From Fuscibacter oryzae (GTDB lineage: Bacteria; Pseudomonadota; Alphaproteobacteria; Rhodobacterales; Rhodobacteraceae): DNA of 64,000 nt. Under the pieces are notes generated by a model, which did no database searches, was not told the DNA's origin, and saw only the letters and a list, made by a program, of their open reading frames with translations. The DNA is taken from the NCBI RefSeq assembly GCF_016765795.1, contig NZ_JAESVP010000001.1, positions 1 to 64,000 of the forward strand, read 5' to 3'. The position numbers were made by a program, and so were the translations under genes. Below are positions 52,065 to 62,366 of this stretch, in pieces. Each line of letters begins with the position of its first letter. The stretch's first letter is position 1.

Positions 52065-53714
52065 TCACCGCTGACTGGTGCGCCAGTTCGGGTTCATCAC
52101 CGGTTCCAGATTCGATTTCGGCAGCTTGCGCCCCAGAATATGATCCGCCGCCTTTTCGCCCGTCATGATCGACGGCCCGTTCAGGTTGCCATTTGTCACC
52201 TGCGGGAAGATCGAGCTGTCGGCCACCCGCAACCCCTCAACCCCGATCACCCTGCATTCCGGGTCAACCACTGCCATCGGATCATCGGCGCGCCCCATAC
52301 GGCAGGTGCCACAAGGGTGATAGGCGCTCTCCACATGTTCTTGCAGAAATGCGTCAAGTTCGGCGTCAGTTTGCGCAGCCAAGCCCGGCTGAATTTCACT
52401 TTTCACATATGGCTGCATCGCGGGCTGGCCAAACACCTCTCGCGTAAGGCGGATGCAGCGGCGGAATTCGTCCCAGTCATCGGGATGCGACATATAATTG
52501 AACAGAATGCGCGGCGCATCCGCCGGATCGGCCGACCGTAGGGTAACGGCCCCGCGCGATTTCGACCGCATTGGACCGACATGCACCTGAAACCCGTGCC
52601 CCCCCGCCGCCGCCTTGCCATCATAGCGCACGGCGATGGGCAGAAAGTGGTATTCGATGTCGGGATAGTCGATTCCCTCGCGCGTGCGGATAAAGGCGCA
52701 AGCCTCGAACTGGTTACTGGCACCAAGCCCGGTCTTGGTGAACAGCCACTGCGCCCCGATGATCCCCTTGCCCCAGAGGTTCCAGTATTTATACAAGGTC
52801 ACCGGCTTGGCCGATTGATATTGCATATAAATTTCAAGGTGATCCTGCAAATTCTGCCCCACGCCGGGCCGATCTGCCACCAGCGGAATCCCCATTTCGG
52901 ACAGATGTGCAGCAGGCCCAATGCCCGACAGCATCAACAGTTTGGGCGAGTTGATGGACGAGGCCGCCACGATCACCTCTGCCCCGGCGCGGATCACCTC
53001 AACCTTGTCACCGCGCGACACCTCGACCCCGACGGCACGACCGTTTTCGATCACAATCTTGCGGGCAAAGGCGCGGACAAGTTGCACATTGCCCTGTTTC
53101 AGCGCCGGGCGCAGATAGGCGTTGGCGGCGGACCAACGACGGCCCTTCCAGATCGTCGCCTCCATCGCGCCAAAGCCTTCCTGCGCGGCGCCATTATAGT
53201 CGGCAGTCGTCGGGTAACCGGCCTGCTGACCGGCCTTGATGAAGGCGTTGAACAAGGGGTTCTTGCGCGGCCCGCGGGTGATGTGCAGCGGGCCATCGGT
53301 GCCGCGCCATTCGGCATCGCCCTCGTCCCCGTGCCAGGTTTCCATCCGCTTGAAATAGGGCAGCACGTCCGCGAAAGACCAGCCCTGCGCGCCCATCTCT
53401 TCCCAGGTATCATAGTCGCGGGCATGACCGCGCACATAGACCATGCCGTTGATGCTGGAAGACCCGCCAATCACCTTGCCGCGTGGCGTGGCAAGGCGGC
53501 GGCCGCCCAAATAGGGTTCCGGTTCCGACTGAAACCCCCAGTCGTAGATGCCCATGTTCATCGGATAGGACAGCGCGGCCGGCATCTGGATGAACGGCCC
53601 GGCATCGGTGCCGCCCTGTTCGATCACCACCACGCGCTTGCCCGCCTGCCCCAGACGGTAGGCCATTGCCGACCCGGCCGACCCGGAACCGATGATCACA
53701 TAATCTGCCGTCAT
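52065..53714 (-). CDS. betA: Choline dehydrogenase (GMC oxidoreductase)
   Basis: FAD-dependent oxidation of choline to betaine aldehyde. The 549-residue GMC enzyme starts [20 protein letters not shown] with the dinucleotide motif GSGSAG (9-14), has the GMC signature [19 protein letters not shown], and ends with the active-site region [13 protein letters not shown] containing the catalytic His and the conserved second block [19 protein letters not shown]. The ATG at 53712-53714 was chosen. Downstream of betB in the minus-strand betI-betB-betA operon. Confidence 0.9.
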   Translation of the reverse strand: MTADYVIIGSGSAGSAMAYRLGQAGKRVVVIEQGGTDAGPFIQMPAALSYPMNMGIYDWGFQSEPEPYLGGRRLATPRGKVIGGSSSINGMVYVRGHARDYDTWEEMGAQGWSFADVLPYFKRMETWHGDEGDAEWRGTDGPLHITRGPRKNPLFNAFIKAGQQAGYPTTADYNGAAQEGFGAMEATIWKGRRWSAANAYLRPALKQGNVQLVRAFARKIVIENGRAVGVEVSRGDKVEVIRAGAEVIVAASSINSPKLLMLSGIGPAAHLSEMGIPLVADRPGVGQNLQDHLEIYMQYQSAKPVTLYKYWNLWGKGIIGAQWLFTKTGLGASNQFEACAFIRTREGIDYPDIEYHFLPIAVRYDGKAAAGGHGFQVHVGPMRSKSRGAVTLRSADPADAPRILFNYMSHPDDWDEFRRCIRLTREVFGQPAMQPYVKSEIQPGLAAQTDAELDAFLQEHVESAYHPCGTCRMGRADDPMAVVDPECRVIGVEGLRVADSSIFPQVTNGNLNGPSIMTGEKAADHILGRKLPKSNLEPVMNPNWRTSQR

Positions 53715-53787
53715 GATCCAAACCGCCCGCAGCGGCCCTTCTTGCAAAGGGGCGAAAGCCCTTGTTTTCGTTCGTTTTCAGAAGGTA

Positions 53788-55242
53788 TCAGTAGGGCGCG
53801 TCAACCGGGCCCATACCGACATAGACACTTTTTACCTGACTATAATGTTCCACCGCCGCATGGCCGTTTTCACGCCCTACGCCAGAGTGTTTCGACCCAC
53901 CGAACGGCATTTCCACCGGGGTCAGGTTATAGGCGTTGATCCAGCAGGTGCCCGCCTGAAGGCCCGCAATCACCCGATGCGCGCGCGTCATGTCGGCGGT
54001 GAAGACCCCCGCCGCAAGGCCAAAGTCGGTTGCATTGGCGCGGGCCAGCACCTCGTCCTCATCGTCGAAATCAAGGACCGCCATCACCGGGCCAAAGATT
54101 TCCTCGCGGGCAATCGTCATGCCATCGGTCACATCGGCAAAGACGGTGGGCTGCACGAAAAAGCCGGTATTCAGGCTGGCCCGGTCGCCGCCCGTCACCA
54201 GCCGCGCGCCCTCGGCCTTGCCGGTTGCGATATAGCCCAGCACCTTGTCCAACTGACCCGACGAGACCAAAGGCCCCATCTGGGTCGCCTCGTCCAGCGG
54301 ATCGCCCAAGCTGATCGCCTTGGTGCGGTCGGCCAGCCGGGCCAGAAACCGCTCCTTGATACCCTTTTGCACAAACACCCGGGTGCCGTTGCTGCACACC
54401 TGACCGGCGGAATAGAAATTCGCCATCATCGCGGCACCCACGGCATCCTCGACCGATGCGTCATCAAAGATGATCAGGGGCGATTTGCCTCCCAGTTCCA
54501 TCGTGACATGGCGCATTCCGGCAGCCGCAGCGGTGTAAACCTTTTGCCCCGTCGGCACCGATCCGGTCAGCGATACCTTGTCCACCCGTGGGTCGGTCAC
54601 CAGCGCACCGCCCACGGCCCCACGGCCTTGAACCACGTTGAACAGGCCCGCAGGCAGACCGGCTTCGATATAGATTTCAGCCAGTTGCAGGGCACCCAAC
54701 GGCGTCACCTCGGACGGTTTGAACACCATCGCATTGCCCAGAGCCAGCGCCGGGGCGGACTTCCAGCAGGCGATCTGGCTGGGATAGTTCCACGCGCCGA
54801 TACCCACACAAACGCCAAGAGGTTCGCGAATCGTATAGGCGAAATCGCGGCCAAGGGGGATGGTTTCGCCGGTAATCGAAGGGATAAGGCCCGCGAAATA
54901 TTCCAGACAATCGGCCCCCGAGGGCCAGTCAGCGACCAAGGTTTCCTGAATCGGCTTGCCCGTATCCAGTGTTTCCAGACGGGCCAGCGCGGGATTACGG
55001 TCGCGGATGATGTCGGCAGCGCGGCGCAGAATGCGGGCACGCTCGACCGGGCGGGTCACGGCCCAGGCGGCTTGCGCGGCCTTTGCACTGGCCAGCGCGG
55101 CCTCGATCACCGCGGGCGTCGCTTCATGCACCACAGCGATCACCTCGCCCGTGGCGGGGTAAATCACCTCGATCGGCGCGCCAGCCGTATCTTCAACATA
55201 GGCGCCATTCACAAAATGGCTGGCTTTCGGCTGCGCCTTCAT
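53788..55242 (-). CDS. betB: Betaine aldehyde dehydrogenase
   Basis: Oxidises betaine aldehyde to glycine betaine; 484 residues, ALDH superfamily. Catalytic glutamate in ELGGKSPLI and nucleophile in [10 protein letters not shown]; substrate-channel features [20 protein letters not shown] are typical of BetB. The ATG at 55240-55242 overlaps the betI stop, so the genes are translationally coupled. A longer frame upstream simply runs through betI in another frame. Confidence 0.92.
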   Translation of the reverse strand: MKAQPKASHFVNGAYVEDTAGAPIEVIYPATGEVIAVVHEATPAVIEAALASAKAAQAAWAVTRPVERARILRRAADIIRDRNPALARLETLDTGKPIQETLVADWPSGADCLEYFAGLIPSITGETIPLGRDFAYTIREPLGVCVGIGAWNYPSQIACWKSAPALALGNAMVFKPSEVTPLGALQLAEIYIEAGLPAGLFNVVQGRGAVGGALVTDPRVDKVSLTGSVPTGQKVYTAAAAGMRHVTMELGGKSPLIIFDDASVEDAVGAAMMANFYSAGQVCSNGTRVFVQKGIKERFLARLADRTKAISLGDPLDEATQMGPLVSSGQLDKVLGYIATGKAEGARLVTGGDRASLNTGFFVQPTVFADVTDGMTIAREEIFGPVMAVLDFDDEDEVLARANATDFGLAAGVFTADMTRAHRVIAGLQAGTCWINAYNLTPVEMPFGGSKHSGVGRENGHAAVEHYSQVKSVYVGMGPVDAPY

Positions 55243-55823
55243 GCGCCTTTTCCCTTCAGTTCCGTGTTCAGATAATCCAGCACCACGGCCACAGCCGCCG
55301 CACTGTCCGGTGGCCCGGATTTCAGTACTTCGCGCAGGTAAACCCCGTCGATCAGCGCGCCCAGACCATCGGCCATCGCCCCGGCCCGGTTGCCCGCCAA
55401 GGGGCGCAACCCCGCCAGCAGGTTTGACCGCAGCCGCCGCTGATAAACCGCCAGCAGGCGCTTGGCCTCTGGCACGGTTTGCGCCAGAACCCAGAAATTC
55501 AGCCACGCCCCCACCGCCTCACGGCGAAAGTTGCCAGGGCTGAAACTGGCGCGCAGCACGGCGTGCAACCGCCCCTCGGGCCCTTCGGCGGTGGCCAAGG
55601 CCCCCCGCACCTCGGCGCCATAGAGCGTCAGCACATGGCGCATCGCGGCCAGAAACATCTCTTCCTTCGAGCCAAAGTAGTGATGGGCCAGCGCGCTGGA
55701 CATGCCCGCCCGCTTGGCGATCTGGCTGACGGTCACGTCAAGCGAACCGGCCCGCCCGATCTCGACGATCGTGGCTTTGACCAGTGCCGCCTTTCGGATA
55801 GGCTCCATCCCAAGCTTCGGCAT
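55239..55823 (-). CDS. betI: TetR-family choline-responsive repressor
   Basis: A 194-residue TetR-type repressor: HTH in [20 protein letters not shown] (about 36-55), C-terminal ligand domain. BetI de-represses the bet and choline transport genes when choline is present. It heads the betI-betB-betA operon and is divergent from choX; a short inverted repeat in the 88-base spacer is the likely operator. Confidence 0.88.
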   Translation of the reverse strand: MPKLGMEPIRKAALVKATIVEIGRAGSLDVTVSQIAKRAGMSSALAHHYFGSKEEMFLAAMRHVLTLYGAEVRGALATAEGPEGRLHAVLRASFSPGNFRREAVGAWLNFWVLAQTVPEAKRLLAVYQRRLRSNLLAGLRPLAGNRAGAMADGLGALIDGVYLREVLKSGPPDSAAAVAVVLDYLNTELKGKGA

Positions 55824-55874
55824 GTCGGAAAACCTGCAAAATACTTCTTGCTTTTTTCAACCTGTCCGAAGTTT

Positions 55875-55888
55875 ATTGACTCGTCAAT
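55875..55888. promoter_or_regulatory. Candidate BetI operator
   Basis: ATTGAC-TC-GTCAAT is a perfect inverted repeat with 6-bp arms in the divergent betI/choX spacer, 23 bases before choX. The ATTGA/TCAAT form matches the kind of site recognised by BetI in other bacteria. Confidence 0.65.
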
Positions 55889-55911
55889 CAACAAAAAACA
55901 GGGAGCCCACC

Positions 55912-56847
55912 ATGAAACTTCGTTCTGCGCTTCTGGCCAGCGCCGTCGCCTTTGCCTTTGCGGGCACCGCCCATGCCGAAGGCTGCGACAAAATCACCTT
56001 CTCGGATGTTGGCTGGACCGACATCACCGCCACCACGGCCGCCACGACGCTGGTGCTGGAAGCGCTTGGCTACACCACGGAAACCCAGGTGCTGGGCGTT
56101 CCGGTGACCTATGAGGGCCTGGCTTCGGGCGATATCGACGTGTTCCTGGGCAACTGGATGCCCACGATGGAATCGAACATCGCGCCCTACCGCGAAGCAA
56201 AAACCGTCGATACCGTGCGCGCTAACCTGGAAGGGGCCAAATACACGCTGGCCACCAATGCCAAGGGTGCCGAACTGGGCATCAAGGATTTCAAAGACAT
56301 CGCCCCCCATGCCGCCGATCTGGAAAACCACATCTACGGCATCGAGGCCGGTAATGACGGCAACAAGCTGATCCTCGACATGATCGACAAGGACGCCTTT
56401 GGCCTGAAAGCCGCCGGGGTTGAACTGGTCGAAAGCAGCGAACAGGGCATGTTGGCCGAAGTGCAGCGCGCCGATGCGGGCGGCAAGCCGATCATCTTCC
56501 TTGGCTGGGAACCCCACCCGATGAACGCCAACTTCAAGATGACCTATCTGACCGGCGGCGATGACTTTTTCGGCCCGAACTTTGGCGGGGCGACGGTGTT
56601 CACCAACACCCGCGCGGGCTATGCCACCGAATGCGCCAACACCGGCAAGCTGTTGAACAACCTCGTCTTCTCGCTGCCGATGGAGAATGAGATCATGGGC
56701 GCCATCCTGAATGACGGCACCGACGCGCGTGAAGCCGCCAAGACCTGGCTGGCCGCGCACCCCGATGCCTGGAAGCCCTGGCTGGACGGCGTGACCACCA
56801 AGGATGGCGGCGATGCTGTCGCGGCGGTTGAAGCGGCGCTGAAGTAA
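55912..56847 (+). CDS. choX: Choline ABC transporter substrate-binding protein
   Basis: Periplasmic choline-binding protein of 311 residues. Signal peptide about 1-22 (ending TAHA), then the ProX/OpuAC-like fold with GWTDITATTAATTLVLEALGY and DVFLGNWMPTMESN; aromatic residues in these segments form the quaternary-ammonium box. First gene of choX-choW-choV. A strong intrinsic terminator follows it at 56854-56884, before choW. Confidence 0.92.
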   Translation: MKLRSALLASAVAFAFAGTAHAEGCDKITFSDVGWTDITATTAATTLVLEALGYTTETQVLGVPVTYEGLASGDIDVFLGNWMPTMESNIAPYREAKTVDTVRANLEGAKYTLATNAKGAELGIKDFKDIAPHAADLENHIYGIEAGNDGNKLILDMIDKDAFGLKAAGVELVESSEQGMLAEVQRADAGGKPIIFLGWEPHPMNANFKMTYLTGGDDFFGPNFGGATVFTNTRAGYATECANTGKLLNNLVFSLPMENEIMGAILNDGTDAREAAKTWLAAHPDAWKPWLDGVTTKDGGDAVAAVEAALK

Positions 56848-56853
56848 GCCATT

Positions 56854-56884
56854 AAAAGGCCCCGACCCGCGTTCGGGGCCTTTT
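56854..56884 (+). terminator. Intrinsic terminator inside the cho operon
   Basis: AAAAGGCCCCGA (56854-56865) and TCGGGGCCTTTT (56873-56884) form a perfect 12-bp stem with a 7-base loop and a terminal T-run. It lies between choX and choW, so read-through must be partial; this would give far more binding protein than transporter core. Confidence 0.8.
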
Positions 56885-56905
56885 CATATCCAAAGGGGCG
56901 GCAGC

Positions 56906-57739
56906 ATGGACTGGATGACGGCATACAAGATTCCCATCGGCGCATGGGCAAAGGTGATTTTCGACTGGATGAAGGCCAATCTGGGGCCGCTGTTCGATGC
57001 GATTTCAACGGTATTGGAGGGGCTGATCGCTGGCATCCTGTGGCTGTTGCAAGCCCCGCCCGCCCTTGTCGTGATTGCGGTGTTCATTGCGCTGACCTGG
57101 TATCTGCAACGCAACTGGAAGATCTGCCTCGGCATCTTCCTTGGATTCCTTTTCATTCTGAACCAAGGCTACTGGAAGGAAACCACCGAAAGCCTGACGC
57201 TGATCCTTGCAGCCTGCGTTGTCTGCATGGGCGTCGGCGTGCCGGTCGGCATTGCCGCCGCCCACCGCCCCCGTCTTTACGCGGCGATGAGCCCGGTTCT
57301 TGACCTGATGCAGACGCTGCCAACCTTTGTCTACCTGATCCCGGCCATCGTGTTCTTTGGCCTTGGCATGGTGCCCGGCCTGATCGCCACGGTGATCTTT
57401 GTTCTGCCGGCGCCGATTCGCCTGACGCAACTGGGTGTCTCGTCCACCCCGGTGGCCCTGGTCGAGGCTGCGACCGCCTTTGGCGCCACCCCCAGCCAAA
57501 AGCTGTGGAAGGTCGAACTGCCCTGGGCCTTGCCGCAGATCATGGCGGGCCTGAACCAGACCATCATGCTGTCGCTGTCGATGGTCGTCATCTCGGCCAT
57601 GGTGGGGGCGAACGGCCTTGGCATCCCGGTGATGCGCGCCCTGCAATCGGTGAATGCCGCCAAGGGCTTTGAATCCGGCTTCGTCATCGTCGTCGTCGCC
57701 ATCATTCTGGACCGCATGTTGCGCCGCGAGGTGAAGTGA
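56906..57739 (+). CDS. choW: Choline ABC transporter permease
   Basis: A 277-residue permease of the glycine-betaine/proline family. After an N-terminal helix it has several membrane segments, the conserved EAATAFGATPSQKLWKVELP loop (the EAA motif that contacts the ATPase) and QIMAGLNQTIMLSLSMVV. The N-terminal amphipathic segment before the first membrane helix is typical of ProW/OpuAB homologues. Ends in TGATG overlap with choV. Confidence 0.9.
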   Translation: MDWMTAYKIPIGAWAKVIFDWMKANLGPLFDAISTVLEGLIAGILWLLQAPPALVVIAVFIALTWYLQRNWKICLGIFLGFLFILNQGYWKETTESLTLILAACVVCMGVGVPVGIAAAHRPRLYAAMSPVLDLMQTLPTFVYLIPAIVFFGLGMVPGLIATVIFVLPAPIRLTQLGVSSTPVALVEAATAFGATPSQKLWKVELPWALPQIMAGLNQTIMLSLSMVVISAMVGANGLGIPVMRALQSVNAAKGFESGFVIVVVAIILDRMLRREVK

Positions 57740-58770
57740 TGACCACGGCTGTCGAATTTGATCGTGTTTCCATCGTCTTTGGCGACAACCCCGACCGCGC
57801 CTTGCCCCTGATGGACCGCGGCCTGTCGCGGGGCGAGGTGCAGACCCAGACCGGCCAGATTCTGGGCGTGCATGACTGCGACCTCAAGGTGGCCGAGGGC
57901 GAGATTCTGGTGCTGATGGGGCTGTCCGGTTCGGGCAAATCCACCCTGTTGCGCGGCGTCAATGCCCTGAACCCCGTGGTGCGGGGCGAGGTGCGGGTGA
58001 ACGACGGCAACAAGATGGTATCTGTCACCAAGGCCGACCCAGAAACCCTGCGCCGTTTGCGCCTTTCCCGCATCGCCATGGTGTTTCAGCAATTCGGCCT
58101 GCTGCCCTGGCGCACCGTGCGCGAGAATGTGGGCCTTGGGCTGGAACTGGCTGGCATGACGCCCGAGCAGCGCAAGCCCCTTGTGGACGAGCAACTGGAG
58201 CTGGTGAACCTGACGCCCGCCGCCGAACGCAAGGTCGGCGAGTTGTCGGGCGGCATGCAGCAGCGCGTGGGCCTTGCCCGCGCCTTTGTAACCAAAGCCC
58301 CGATCCTGTTGATGGATGAACCCTTTTCAGCGCTTGACCCGCTGATCCGCACCAAGTTGCAGGATGAATTGCTGGACCTGCAAGCCAAGCTGAAAAAGAC
58401 CATCATCTTCGTCAGCCACGATCTGGACGAGGCGTTCAAGATCGGCAACCGCATCGCTTTGATGGAAGGGGGTCGCATCGTGCAATGCGGCACGGCGCGC
58501 GAAATCATCGCCAATCCGGTTTCAGACTATGTGGCTGATTTCGTGGCCCATATGAATCCCTTGGGCGTGCTGACCGCAGGCGATGTGATGTCGCGCGACA
58601 CTGTTTCCGTCGATCGGGCAGTGGACACGGAAACCCCGGTCAAACTGGTGATGCAGATGCTGCGCGACGGCATCGATACGCTGGCGGTAACCGACGCGGG
58701 CCAGCAGATCGGCTCTATCCGGGCGACGGATCTGCTGGCGAAACTGCTGGACCCGCGCGGCGCGGCGTAA
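57739..58770 (+). CDS. choV: Choline ABC transporter ATP-binding protein
   Basis: A 343-residue ATPase of the ProV/ChoV family. Walker A GLSGSGKST (about 57-65), signature LSGGMQQRV, Walker B ILLMDEPFSALDP, H-loop FVSHD. A C-terminal region of about 90 residues corresponds to CBS-like sensing domains. The ATG at 57739 overlaps the choW stop. Last gene of choXWV. Confidence 0.9.
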   Translation: MTTAVEFDRVSIVFGDNPDRALPLMDRGLSRGEVQTQTGQILGVHDCDLKVAEGEILVLMGLSGSGKSTLLRGVNALNPVVRGEVRVNDGNKMVSVTKADPETLRRLRLSRIAMVFQQFGLLPWRTVRENVGLGLELAGMTPEQRKPLVDEQLELVNLTPAAERKVGELSGGMQQRVGLARAFVTKAPILLMDEPFSALDPLIRTKLQDELLDLQAKLKKTIIFVSHDLDEAFKIGNRIALMEGGRIVQCGTAREIIANPVSDYVADFVAHMNPLGVLTAGDVMSRDTVSVDRAVDTETPVKLVMQMLRDGIDTLAVTDAGQQIGSIRATDLLAKLLDPRGAA

Positions 58771-58834
58771 ACAGCAGGCGGAAACGCCCCCCTCCCCCGC
58801 GTGGGGAGGGAGAGGGTGGGAGGATGGCTGCGCC

Positions 58835-59482
58835 TCAGCCGCCTTCGTCGTCGAGTATCCGGGTAAAGGCCACCTCGCCCCCGTCCCCTTTGGCGTCCTG
58901 CACCACAAGATGGCCGTCATCGGCCAACTTGACCTTCCAGCACGCATCCTCGGGCGCATCGCCGCCATAGCGTTTCAAGGACAGCACCACCCCGCTCTGA
59001 TCCACCCCATCGGCGCAGGCCGTGCCGGGGGCAATCTGGTAGCTGTCCGACATTTCGCCGTCCTTGTAGGTCATCCAGTCCAGCCCGATCACCGAAATCT
59101 GCTGGCTGGAGTCCTGACTGGCCTCCTCAGGCCGCCAATCGCCTTGCAAGGCATGCAAGGTCGCCTCGAAAGGGTCGCCCGCAACGGGTTCCAGCTTGGT
59201 CAGCACCAGATCAGACGAGGTTTCGCCCGTGTCCTCGACCTGCCCTTCAAAGCTGACCGCGCCCATCAACGGCAAGGCCGACAGCGTATCAAACAAGCCC
59301 GGCGCGCTGGCGCCATCCTCGCCCACCGCATAGCTGAACCCAACTGCCCCGATATAGCAGTAGATCGGGTCGCCCTCGGCGTCGCAGCCGGTGAAATATC
59401 CGCGCCCCGACACGGGCTTGTCCTCGGCCTGAACGGACAGGGGCGCAATCAGCAGAACCGCAAGGGCGGCACGGGCCAGCAT
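58835..59482 (-). CDS. Exported hypothetical protein
   Basis: A 215-residue secreted protein: the signal peptide MLARAALAVLLIAPLSVQA (about 1-19) precedes an acidic mature domain with four cysteines (FTGCDAEG, YCYIG, TACADG, DACWKVK), which could form disulfides in the periplasm. I do not recognise the family. The ATG at 59480-59482 was taken because the signal peptide starts there; an ATG 11 codons upstream lacks that character. It stands between the cho genes and topA. Confidence 0.6.
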   Translation of the reverse strand: MLARAALAVLLIAPLSVQAEDKPVSGRGYFTGCDAEGDPIYCYIGAVGFSYAVGEDGASAPGLFDTLSALPLMGAVSFEGQVEDTGETSSDLVLTKLEPVAGDPFEATLHALQGDWRPEEASQDSSQQISVIGLDWMTYKDGEMSDSYQIAPGTACADGVDQSGVVLSLKRYGGDAPEDACWKVKLADDGHLVVQDAKGDGGEVAFTRILDDEGG

Positions 59483-59554
59483 GAAACACTCCGCAAACAG
59501 GAATCGCCGCACCATCCTAATCGGCCCGCCGCATGGTGTCAGCGGGGCCGCGTG

Positions 59555-62278
59555 TCAAACCTTTGCGACCTTGGCGGCGGCTTTGGGGGCCGCCTTGGGC
59601 TTTGTCGCAGCCTTTGCCTTTGGCGCGGCCTTGGGTTTCGCCGCAGCCTTGGGTTTCGCAGCAGCTTTGGGGGCCGCCTTCTTGGCCTTACCGCCCTTGC
59701 CCGCCTTTTCGGCGATCAGAACCAGCGCCTCTTCCAGCGTGACCGTCTCAGGCGCCAGTTCCTTGGGCAGGGTCGCATTGATCTTTTCCCATTTGACATA
59801 AGGCCCATAGCGCCCCGGCATCACCTGCACCTCACCCCCATCGGGATGCGCGCCCAGCACCTTCAGCGGCCCGGCAGGCGCGGCACGCCCCGCCCCGCGC
59901 GATGTCTTTTGCGCCAACACTTCAACCGCACGGTTCATGCCGACGGTGAACACCTCTTCGACATCGGGCAGGTTGGCATAGGTGGTGCCATGCTTGATGA
60001 AGGGGCCAAAGCGGCCGATCCCGGCCTGCACCTCTTGCCCGTCTTCGGGATGGGTGCCGACCAGACGCGGCAGGCCCAGAAGGTCCAGCGCGCGGTCCAG
60101 CGTCAGCGCCTCGGGCGCCCAGCCTTTGGGCAGGCTGGCGCGGTCGGGCTTTGGAATTTCCGCCGTCGCCTCGCCGCGCTGCACATAGGGGCCGAACCGG
60201 CCAGAGCGCAGGGAAATCGGGTTGCCGTTTTCATCCTGCCCCAAAATCTTGCCGTCAACCGAGGACATGCCACTGTCTTCGGTCACCGATATGGGCCGGG
60301 TATAGCGGCATTCCGGGTAGTTGCCGCAACCGATGAAGGCCCCGCCCGACCGCGCGGTTTTCAGATGCAGGCGGCCATTGCCGCAGACCGGGCAAATGCG
60401 CGGATCGCCCCCGTCGGCGCGCGGTGGGTAAAGATGCGGCGACAGGAAATCATCAATCTTGTCCAGCACTTCGGTAATGCGCAGATCGGCGGTTTCGGCC
60501 ACGGCAGCCGAAAAATCGCGCCAGAACCGGCGCAAAACCTCCAGATACTCCCGTTCGCCCGCCGACACGTCGTCGAGTTCCGATTCCAGTTCGGCGGTGA
60601 AATCATATTCCACATAACGGCGGAAAAAGTTGGTCAGAAAGGCCGTGACCAGCCGCCCCTTGTCTTCGGGGAACAGGCGGTTCTTGTCTTTGCGCACATA
60701 TTCGCGGTCAACAATCGTGGTCAGGATCGAGGCATAGGTCGATGGTCGTCCGATGCCCAGTTCTTCCATCCGCTTGACCAGGGTCGCCTCGGTATACCGG
60801 GGCGGCGGCTGGGTGAAACTCTGGCTGGCCAGAACGCCGCCTTCGGGCGAAAGAACAGCGGCGTCGGACCGGCGGAACCCGTCTTTGGATATCACCTCGA
60901 CTACCGCATCCGATTTCGCGGCGGCCTTGTCATAGGCTTGGGTCAGCGCGGCCTTGGCCAGCACTGCCGGTTCGCCTTGCATGATCTGCGGCAGGCGGCC
61001 TTCGTCGTCGTCTTCCTCATCCCGGCCCTGATCGTAGATTTTCAGGAACCCGTCGAACAGCACCACCTGCCCGTTGGCGCGCAGGCCCACCTGACCATCG
61101 GGGCTGGCGATATCGACCGTGGTCCGTTCCATCCGCGCCGCTGCCATCTGGCTGGCAAGCGTGCGCTTCCAGATCAGGTCGTAAAGCTTGCGCTGATCAT
61201 CCTCGACCCGCAGTTTTTCGGGCGAGGCGGCCATGTCGGTCGGGCGAATGCACTCATGTGCCTCTTGCGCGTTCTTGGCCTTGTTCTTGTACATCCGCGG
61301 GCTGTCGGGAACGTAAGATTTCCCGAACCGCCGCTCGATCTCGGCCCGCGCGGCCATCACCGCCTCAGGGGCCATGTCGATGCCGTCGGTCCGCATATAG
61401 GTGATGTGCCCGGCCTCATAGAGACGCTGTGCGGCGTTCATCGTCTGCTTGGCGCCCATGCCGTATTTGCGGGATGCCTCTTGTTGCAGGGTCGAGGTCA
61501 TGAAGGGCGGCCAGGGGTTGCGGCTGGCGGGTTTCGATTCCACGCCCGTAACGGCCAATGTGCGCGAAGTGACAGCGTGAACCGCAATCTCCGCTGCCTC
61601 GACATTGGGAATGTCGAATTTCTGCAACTTCTTGCCGCCCAGAACGACAAGCTGCGCCTCATATTCCTGCCCGCGCGGGGTGATCAGTTGCGCCTTGACC
61701 GTCCAGTATTCCTGGGCGCGAAAGGCCTCAATCTCCATCTCACGCTCAACGATCAGGCGCAGGCAGACCGATTGCACCCGACCCGCCGACCGCGCCCCCG
61801 GCAGCTTGCGCCACAGAACCGGCGACAGGGTAAAGCCCACCAGATAATCCAACGCGCGGCGGGCGAGGTAGGCCTCAACCAGCGGGGTGTCGATCTCGCG
61901 CGGTTCCTGCATCGCCTTGGTCACCGCATCCTTGGTGATGGCGTTGAAGGTGACGCGGGAAACCTTTTTGCCCTTCTTCAGGCTGGATGCCAGCGCCTCT
62001 CTCAGATGCCACGAAATCGCCTCGCCCTCGCGGTCAGGGTCGGTGGCAAGGATCAGTTCGTCATCGGTTTTCAGCGCCTCGGCAATCGCCTTTACATGCT
62101 TGCGGCTTTCGGCGGCCACTTCCCATGTCATGCCGAAATCGTGTTCGGTATCGACCGAGCCATCCTTGGCGGGCAGGTCGCGCACATGACCATAGCTGGC
62201 CAGAACCGTATAGTTCGGGCCAAGATATTTGTTGATTGTCTTGGCCTTGGCCGGGGATTCCACAACAACGACGGGCAT
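59555..62278 (-). CDS. topA: DNA topoisomerase I
   Basis: Type IA topoisomerase, 907 residues, relaxes negative supercoils. The N-terminal TOPRIM block is PVVVVESPAKAKTINKYLG, and the catalytic region includes AGRVQSVCLRLIVERE and TYMRTDGIDM, where the Tyr is the nucleophile. One zinc-type C4 motif lies in CPVCGNGRL ... CGNYPEC, followed by DUF-type topoisomerase C-terminal repeats (GRFGPY) and an unusually long Lys/Ala/Pro-rich tail of about 50 residues. The ATG at 62276-62278 begins the TOPRIM fold. Downstream of dprA as usual in alphaproteobacteria. Confidence 0.93.
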   Translation of the reverse strand: MPVVVVESPAKAKTINKYLGPNYTVLASYGHVRDLPAKDGSVDTEHDFGMTWEVAAESRKHVKAIAEALKTDDELILATDPDREGEAISWHLREALASSLKKGKKVSRVTFNAITKDAVTKAMQEPREIDTPLVEAYLARRALDYLVGFTLSPVLWRKLPGARSAGRVQSVCLRLIVEREMEIEAFRAQEYWTVKAQLITPRGQEYEAQLVVLGGKKLQKFDIPNVEAAEIAVHAVTSRTLAVTGVESKPASRNPWPPFMTSTLQQEASRKYGMGAKQTMNAAQRLYEAGHITYMRTDGIDMAPEAVMAARAEIERRFGKSYVPDSPRMYKNKAKNAQEAHECIRPTDMAASPEKLRVEDDQRKLYDLIWKRTLASQMAAARMERTTVDIASPDGQVGLRANGQVVLFDGFLKIYDQGRDEEDDDEGRLPQIMQGEPAVLAKAALTQAYDKAAAKSDAVVEVISKDGFRRSDAAVLSPEGGVLASQSFTQPPPRYTEATLVKRMEELGIGRPSTYASILTTIVDREYVRKDKNRLFPEDKGRLVTAFLTNFFRRYVEYDFTAELESELDDVSAGEREYLEVLRRFWRDFSAAVAETADLRITEVLDKIDDFLSPHLYPPRADGGDPRICPVCGNGRLHLKTARSGGAFIGCGNYPECRYTRPISVTEDSGMSSVDGKILGQDENGNPISLRSGRFGPYVQRGEATAEIPKPDRASLPKGWAPEALTLDRALDLLGLPRLVGTHPEDGQEVQAGIGRFGPFIKHGTTYANLPDVEEVFTVGMNRAVEVLAQKTSRGAGRAAPAGPLKVLGAHPDGGEVQVMPGRYGPYVKWEKINATLPKELAPETVTLEEALVLIAEKAGKGGKAKKAAPKAAAKPKAAAKPKAAPKAKAATKPKAAPKAAAKVAKV

Positions 62279-62366
62279 GATCGGCTTTTCTTGCAAGGAC
62301 TTTTGGCAGCGTGGCACCATGTGGGGCAAGCAGGCGACTTGTCAACCGTAGGGCAACAATCGCCCC

